Position numbers and translations under genes: made by a program. 64,000 nucleotides of DNA, taken from contig NZ_CP019966.1 in NCBI RefSeq assembly GCF_003031265.1, positions 1,488,001-1,552,000 on the forward strand, written 5' to 3'. Source of the DNA: Rhodopseudomonas palustris. GTDB lineage: Bacteria; Pseudomonadota; Alphaproteobacteria; Rhizobiales; Xanthobacteraceae. The stretch's first letter is position 1. Each line of letters begins with the position of its first letter. The notes under the pieces were generated by a model. The model was not told where the DNA came from, ran no database searches, and was given only the letters and a program-made list of their open reading frames with translations. Below are positions 59,314 to 64,000 of this stretch, piece after piece.

Positions 59314-60359
59314 CCGAGCCAGTGTCCGCGTCTCCGAGCAATGTCATCGCGGTGCGCGATCTGCGCATCCTGTTTCCGACGCGCGACGGCCACGACACCG
59401 TCAAGGCGGTCGATGGCATGGATTTCGAGGTTCGCACCGGCGAGACCTTCGGCATTATCGGCGAATCCGGGTCGGGCAAGACGACGCTCGGCCGTGCTCT
59501 CGTGTCGCTGCTGAAGCCGACCGAGGGGCAGATCCTGCATCAGGGCGTCGATCCCGCCGCGCTCGGCGCCAGGGCGTTCCGCAAGCATCGCCGCGATTAT
59601 CAGATCGTGTTTCAGGATCCCAATGCGGCGCTCAACCCGCGGATGACGATCATCGACAGCGTAATGGAGCCGCTGGAGATCGTCGGCGAGGGCGATGCGG
59701 CGTCACGCCGCCGCCGCGGCATCGCGGCGCTGGAGCGCGTCGGCCTGTCTCCGGAAGCCGCCGATCGATATCCGCACCAGCTCTCTGGCGGACAGAAACA
59801 GCGCGTCAACATCGCGCGGGTGCTGACGCTGCGCCCCAAGGTGATCGTCTGCGACGAGGTGGTGGCGGCGCTCGACGTCTCGATCCGCGGCGACGTGCTC
59901 AACCTGTTTGCCGACCTGCAGCGCGAGTTCGGCCTCACCTACGTGTTCATTACCCACGACATCTCGGTGGTGTCGCACATCTCGGATCGGATCGCCGTCA
60001 CCTATCTGGGCAAGCTGATGGAGCTCGGCCCCGCCGAAGACGTGATCGAGCATCCGCTGCATCCCTATACGCGCGCGCTGCTCTCCGCCGAGCCGATTCC
60101 GCTGCCGTCGCACCTGCGGGTCGATCGCCGCATCATTCTCGAAGGCGAGATTCCGAGTCCGGTCGCGCCGCCGTCCGGCTGCCGGTTTCGTACCCGCTGC
60201 CCGTCGGTGCAGCCGCGCTGCGCGGATGAGATGCCGGCGTGGCGCGAGGTGAGGCCGGGGCATCGCGTCGCTTGCCATTTCGCGACCGCCGACGGTCCGC
60301 CGCCCGATCAACGACAAGCACAAAACACAACAATCATGGGAGGACCAACATGCGCGTGA
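59310..60359 (+). CDS. Oligopeptide/dipeptide-type ABC transporter ATPase (DppF/OppF)
   Basis: The protein has 349 residues and starts with TTG, which overlaps the stop codon of the preceding gene. Walker A is GESGSGKTT, the signature [15 protein letters not shown], Walker B VIVCDEVVAALDVS, and the C-terminal oligo_HPY motif is GCRFRTRCPSVQPRC. The last bases overlap the binding-protein gene by 10, so all three are translationally coupled. DppD/DppF form a heterodimer. Confidence 0.93.
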   Translation: MTEPVSASPSNVIAVRDLRILFPTRDGHDTVKAVDGMDFEVRTGETFGIIGESGSGKTTLGRALVSLLKPTEGQILHQGVDPAALGARAFRKHRRDYQIVFQDPNAALNPRMTIIDSVMEPLEIVGEGDAASRRRRGIAALERVGLSPEAADRYPHQLSGGQKQRVNIARVLTLRPKVIVCDEVVAALDVSIRGDVLNLFADLQREFGLTYVFITHDISVVSHISDRIAVTYLGKLMELGPAEDVIEHPLHPYTRALLSAEPIPLPSHLRVDRRIILEGEIPSPVAPPSGCRFRTRCPSVQPRCADEMPAWREVRPGHRVACHFATADGPPPDQRQAQNTTIMGGPTCA

Positions 60360-61903
60360 TCGATTTCGGTGAACGCACGCTGCGCCGTCGCGAGGTTCTG
60401 GCGCTGCTCGGCGGCGCGGCTGCGACCGGCGTGCTCGGACTGCCGGGGCAGGCGCTCGCCGCCAAGACCGGCGGCATCCTGAAGGTCGCTGCGCCTGCCA
60501 ATCCGTCGTCGCTCGATCCGGCGACCGGCGGCGCCGGCTCCGATCACAGCATCCTGTGGACGATCTACGACACCCTGGTGGAATGGGACTACGACACGCT
60601 GAAGCCGAAGCCGGGGCTGGCGAAGTGGTCGTATCCCGATCCGAAGGTCATGGTGCTGGACATCTCCGAAGGCATCAAATTCCACGACGGCACGCCGCTC
60701 GACGCCGAGGCGGTGAAGTTCAACCTCGATCGCAATCGCTCCGACCAGCGCTCCAACGTCAAGCCGGACCTGTCCAGCGTCGACAGCGTCGAAGTCACCG
60801 GCCCGCTGCAGGTCACGCTGAAGCTGAAGAATCCCGACACCGCGCTCCCGGCGATCCTGTCGGATCGCGCCGGCATGATGGTGTCGCCGACCAACATCAA
60901 GGCGCTCGGCAACGACACCGACCGCAAGCCGGTCGGCGCCGGCCCGTGGAAGTTCGTGCGTTGGAACGACAATGAGATCGTCGTCGTCGCGCGCAACGAA
61001 AACTACTGGCGCAAGGGCCGGCCGTTCCTCGACGGCATCGAGTTCAACATCATCCCGGAGAATGCCACGGCGCTACGCTCGGTGGTCGCCGGCCAGAACG
61101 ACATGGCGTTCCAGCTGCCGGCGCGGCTGAAGCCGGTGATCGAACGCGCCAAGGACCTCAAGCTGGTGTCGTCGCCGACGCTGTATTGCATCCAGGTGTA
61201 TTTCAACTACGCCCGTGCGCCGCTCGACAACGTCAAGGTCCGGCAGGCAATCAACTATGCGCTGGATCGCGACACCTTCGTCAAGGCGGCGCTGAGCGGC
61301 CTCGGCGAGCCGGCGCGGATGACGTTGCCGAGCTCGCACTGGGCCTATGCCAAGGACGTTGCCGGCACCTATCCGTACGATCCGGAGAAGGCGAAGAAGC
61401 TGCTCGCCGAGGCCGGCTACAAGGACGGGCTGGAGATGACCATCGGCGGCTACACCGATCAGGACTCGGTGCGGCGCGGTGAAGTGATTCAGGATCAGCT
61501 CGGCAAGGTCGGTATCAAGCTGAAGTTCACCCGTGGCACCATCGCCGAAATCAGCGCGCAGTTCTTCGCCCAGGAGAAGAAGTTCGACATGCTGGTGTCG
61601 GCGTGGACCGGTCGCCCAGATCCGAGCATGACCTACGGGCTCGGCTTCGATAAGGGCGCGTACTACAACGCCGGCCGCACCGCCGATCCTGAGCTGTCGA
61701 AGCTGATTCAGGAAAGCCGCGCCAGCCAGGATCTCAACGAGCGCGCCGCGGTGTTCGCCAAGATCCAGCGCTTCACCGTGGAGCAGGCGCTGTCGGCGCC
61801 GCTGGCGTTCCAATACGAGCTCGACGCGCTGTCGGCGAAGGTCAAGGACTTCCAGCCGAACCTGCTCGGCAAGCCGAAGTTCGAGAACATCTCGCTCGCC
61901 TGA
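60350..61903 (+). CDS. Extracellular solute-binding protein family 5 (DppA-type)
   Basis: The protein has 517 residues. A Tat-like signal (TLRRREVLALLGGAAATGVLG) precedes the SBP_bac_5 fold: KVAAPANPSSLDPATGGAGS, then EGIKFHDGTPLDAEAVKFNL. It binds peptides, glycosides or other organic nutrients such as nickel or amides. Because the regulator is FCD type and the next gene is an acyl-CoA synthetase, the cargo may be an organic acid or amide rather than a peptide. ATG 60350 has GGAGG upstream. Confidence 0.92.
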   Translation: MRVIDFGERTLRRREVLALLGGAAATGVLGLPGQALAAKTGGILKVAAPANPSSLDPATGGAGSDHSILWTIYDTLVEWDYDTLKPKPGLAKWSYPDPKVMVLDISEGIKFHDGTPLDAEAVKFNLDRNRSDQRSNVKPDLSSVDSVEVTGPLQVTLKLKNPDTALPAILSDRAGMMVSPTNIKALGNDTDRKPVGAGPWKFVRWNDNEIVVVARNENYWRKGRPFLDGIEFNIIPENATALRSVVAGQNDMAFQLPARLKPVIERAKDLKLVSSPTLYCIQVYFNYARAPLDNVKVRQAINYALDRDTFVKAALSGLGEPARMTLPSSHWAYAKDVAGTYPYDPEKAKKLLAEAGYKDGLEMTIGGYTDQDSVRRGEVIQDQLGKVGIKLKFTRGTIAEISAQFFAQEKKFDMLVSAWTGRPDPSMTYGLGFDKGAYYNAGRTADPELSKLIQESRASQDLNERAAVFAKIQRFTVEQALSAPLAFQYELDALSAKVKDFQPNLLGKPKFENISLA

Positions 61904-61906
61904 TCA

Positions 61907-61936
61907 AACGGCGCCGCGACTGCTCGCGGCGCCGTT
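61907..61936 (+). terminator. Intra-operon hairpin between binding-protein and permease genes
   Basis: Perfect 13-bp arms AACGGCGCCGCGA / TCGCGGCGCCGTT with loop CTGC, four bases after the binding-protein stop codon. No U-run follows. It probably stabilises the upstream mRNA or attenuates read-through, raising the binding protein over the permeases. Confidence 0.6.
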
Positions 61937-61943
61937 CTGCCAA

Positions 61944-62912
61944 ATGGGTTTGGTCATGTTGAACGCCATGCGTCTGCGCATCATCGGCCGCCGCCTGTTG
62001 CACGCGGTGCCGGTGGTGGTGCTGTCCACCTTCATCGTGTTCGGGCTGCTCAAGCTGGTGCCCGGCGACGTCGCGGTGACGCTGGCGGGCGACAACGCGT
62101 CCGAGCAGCGCATCGCCGAGATCCGCGAACTGTATGGCTTGAACCAGCCGTTCCTGGTGCAATACGGCGCTTGGCTGTGGAAGGCCGTGCAGGGCGATCT
62201 GTCGACCTCGCTGGTGTCGAGCGAGGCGGTGCTGACGTCGATCGAGCGCTGCCTGCCGCACACGCTGCTGATCGTGGCACTCGCGCTTCTCACCGCGTTG
62301 GTGATCGGCGTGCCGCTCGGCATCGCGGCGGCGGCAAAGCCGGGGTCGTGGATCGACGGCATCGTGATGGCGATCGCCTCGCTCGGCGTTGCCGTGCCGA
62401 ACTTCTGGCTCGGCATGCTGTTGGTGGCGTTCTTCTCGCTGCAGCTCAATTGGTTGCCGGCGACCGGCGCCGCGTCGCTGATGAAGGATCCGGCGGCCGC
62501 GCTTAGCCATGCCATTTTGCCGGCGCTCGCACTGGCCTCCGGCGGCATCGCCGAGGTGGCGCGGCAACTGCGCTCCTCGCTGGTGGAAATCCTGTCGTCG
62601 CAGCAGGTCCGCACGCTGCACGCCAAGGGGCTACCGCCGTCGTCGATTTTGTGGCGGCACGGCTTGAAGAACGTCAGCGTCAATCTGCTCACCGTCATCA
62701 GCCTGCTGGCGAACCGGATGCTCGCCGCGACGGTGGTGGTCGAGGCGGTGTTCGCGATCCCCGGCATGGGCGGGCTGATCGTCAACGCCGCGATGCACCG
62801 CGATTTCCCGGTGGTGCAGGGAGTGGTGTTCACCATGGTGCTGATCGTGGTGACGCTGAACCTGCTCACCGACATTCTCTACAGCGTGCTCGACCCGAGG
62901 ATCGCGTCATGA
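61944..62912 (+). CDS. Peptide-type ABC transporter permease, DppB family
   Basis: The protein has 322 residues with six membrane helices. The first is AVPVVVLSTFIVFGLLKLVP, followed by the DppB mark RELYGLNQPFLVQYGAWLWK. The coupling loop is QVRTLHAKGLPPSSILWRHG. Typical late text is VVVEAVFAIPGMGGLIVNA. ATG 61944 or 61956 may be the true start. Its stop codon overlaps the DppC gene (ATGA). Confidence 0.93.
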   Translation: MGLVMLNAMRLRIIGRRLLHAVPVVVLSTFIVFGLLKLVPGDVAVTLAGDNASEQRIAEIRELYGLNQPFLVQYGAWLWKAVQGDLSTSLVSSEAVLTSIERCLPHTLLIVALALLTALVIGVPLGIAAAAKPGSWIDGIVMAIASLGVAVPNFWLGMLLVAFFSLQLNWLPATGAASLMKDPAAALSHAILPALALASGGIAEVARQLRSSLVEILSSQQVRTLHAKGLPPSSILWRHGLKNVSVNLLTVISLLANRMLAATVVVEAVFAIPGMGGLIVNAAMHRDFPVVQGVVFTMVLIVVTLNLLTDILYSVLDPRIAS

Positions 62913-63793
62913 CGTCGGTCTCGCTCACCGCCCCATCGCATCAGCATCGCCGCCGCCGGATGCGCCGCTTCCTGCGCTGGTTCGTGTCCGATCTGCGCGG
63001 CGCGATCAGTCTGACGTTTCTGCTGGTGCTGCTGGTGATCTCGCTGCTGGCGCCGTGGATCGCGCCGTATAACCCGGTCGCCCAGGACATCGATGCGGCG
63101 CTGGCGCCGATGTCGGCGCAGCACTGGCTCGGCGCCGACGATCTCGGCCGCGACACGCTGAGCCGGCTGATCTACGGCGGCATGGCGTCGCTGTATGCAA
63201 GCTTCCTGGCGGTTGCGATCGCGGTGCTGATCGGTGTGCCGGTCGGCATCCTGGCCGGCTATCTCGGCGGCTGGGTCGACACCATGATCAGCCGCGTCAT
63301 CGACAGCTTTCTGTCGTTTCCGGCGATCGTGTTGGCGATCGCCGTTACCGGCGCGCTCGGCATCGGTCTCACTAACGGCATGATCTCTGTCGGCATCGTG
63401 TTCGCGCCGCAGCTTGCGCGGCTGGTGCGCGCCCGCACGCTGGTAGTGCGGCAGGAGCTATATGTCGACGCCGCGCGCTGCTTCGGCGGTTCGACCACGC
63501 GCATTCTGTGGCGCCACGTGCTGCCGAACGCGATCCAGCCGGTGATCGTGCAAGTGACGTTGCTGCTCGCCGCCGCGCTGCTCGCCGAGGCCAGCCTCAG
63601 CTTTCTTGGTCTCGGCATCCAGCCGCCCGATCCGAGCTGGGGCGCGATGCTGGCGCGCGCCTATCAGAACATGGAGATCGCGCCGGAGCAGATGTATCCG
63701 CCCGGGCTCGCCATCCTGTTCACGGCGCTCGCCTACAACACGCTCGGCGAGTCCTTGCGGGCGGCACTCGATCCGACGATGAAGCGCAACTGA
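62909..63793 (+). CDS. Peptide-type ABC transporter permease, DppC family
   Basis: The protein has 294 residues. A basic N-terminal tail (HQHRRRRMRRFLRWF) precedes TM1 (LTFLLVLLVISLLAPWIAP). Family marks are HWLGADDLGRDTLSRLIYGG, the coupling loop YVDAARCFGGSTTRILWRHV and SFLGLGIQPPDPSWGAML. It completes a DppDFABC-type importer operon in the order ATPase-ATPase-binding protein-permease-permease. Confidence 0.94.
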   Translation: MTSVSLTAPSHQHRRRRMRRFLRWFVSDLRGAISLTFLLVLLVISLLAPWIAPYNPVAQDIDAALAPMSAQHWLGADDLGRDTLSRLIYGGMASLYASFLAVAIAVLIGVPVGILAGYLGGWVDTMISRVIDSFLSFPAIVLAIAVTGALGIGLTNGMISVGIVFAPQLARLVRARTLVVRQELYVDAARCFGGSTTRILWRHVLPNAIQPVIVQVTLLLAAALLAEASLSFLGLGIQPPDPSWGAMLARAYQNMEIAPEQMYPPGLAILFTALAYNTLGESLRAALDPTMKRN

Positions 63794-63819
63794 TCAAACA
63801 AGAACAACAAGGACGAGAC

Positions 63820-64000
63820 ATGACCGTGGACGCCAAGGAAGCTGACTATCTGGCAAAGCTGCGCGAGCTGTGGGCCAAGGCGTGGCCGAAGGGTACGCCG
63901 CGCGAGCCGCAATATCTGCACGGCGAGGTCGCCCTCAGCGAATATCTGCGCGCCTGGGCCAAATCCGCGCCGTTGCGGCCGGCGGTGATCTTCTACGGTC
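63820..64000 (+). CDS. Acyl-CoA synthetase (AMP-forming) family, 5' end only
   Basis: The first 60 residues are visible. They begin TVDAKEADYLAKLRELWAKA, then WPKGTPREPQYLHGEVALSE and YLRAWAKSAPLRPAVIFYG. This N-terminus resembles long-chain or aryl CoA ligases in which PHGEVPLxEYL and RPAVIFYG precede the adenylation domain. The rest lies beyond the window, so catalytic motifs are not seen. It follows the importer after 26 bases, linking uptake to activation of the substrate as a CoA ester. Confidence 0.7.
   Translation, partial: MTVDAKEADYLAKLRELWAKAWPKGTPREPQYLHGEVALSEYLRAWAKSAPLRPAVIFYG

Overview
The window is high-GC alphaproteobacterial DNA with dense, short-spaced operons. Its gene set fits a metabolically versatile nitrogen-fixing purple non-sulfur bacterium of the Rhodopseudomonas palustris / Bradyrhizobiaceae type: a complete Fe-only nitrogenase cluster, a dinitrogenase reductase ADP-ribosyltransferase, many ABC importers, CoA-ligase pathways and interspersed 'cgtcattgcgag' palindromic repeats. 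The species call is inference from gene content; no rRNA is present.

Layout. 1-8.9 kb: cupin fragment, membrane-anchored Mrr-like nuclease, PfpI-family protein, MltB-type lytic transglycosylase, flagellar hook genes flgD and fliK, mnmA, a SAM methyltransferase, a small secreted Pro-rich protein and a tRNA with anticodon CAT. 9.0-18.8 kb (minus strand): an operon headed by a canonical guanidine-I (ykkC) riboswitch, then ABC importer (binding protein, permease, ATPase), two DUF1989 proteins, a biotin-dependent urea/guanidine carboxylase and allophanate hydrolase. It reads as a guanidine-to-ammonia pathway. 19.0-28.2 kb: a CoA-thioester catabolic locus (enoyl-CoA hydratase, acyl-CoA ligase, MaoC hydratase, IclR regulator, Liv-type importer), with near-identical 19-bp operators in both divergent promoter regions. 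28.2-33.8 kb: CusA/CusB-type metal efflux with two small accessory proteins. 34.3-41.1 kb: a family 2A encapsulin shell gene, a cysteine desulfurase with a 250-residue disordered extension, serine acetyltransferase and a MetNIQ importer. This is a sulfur nanocompartment locus. 41.1-44.5 kb: a cluster of palindromic repeats, a PaaK-like ligase, a second MetQ and small genes.

45-57 kb: the Fe-only nitrogenase region. It contains draT, a flavin split-barrel protein, a gamma-glutamylcyclotransferase-like protein, anfO, anfK, anfG, anfD, anfH (with a near-perfect sigma-54 promoter), anfA with a periplasmic protein encoded just upstream, and both subunits of a molybdenum storage protein (mosA, mosB). 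AnfA activates anfH transcription, DraT can ADP-ribosylate the AnfH arginine, and the MosAB neighbours suggest that Mo homeostasis is tied to the Mo-independent enzyme.

57-64 kb: a GntR/FCD regulator with a perfect 20-bp operator, divergent from a complete oligopeptide-type ABC importer followed by the start of an acyl-CoA synthetase gene that runs off the window. The strongest candidates for new biology are the guanidine operon with its leader switch, the encapsulin sulfur locus, the shared IclR operators, and the mosAB-anf linkage.
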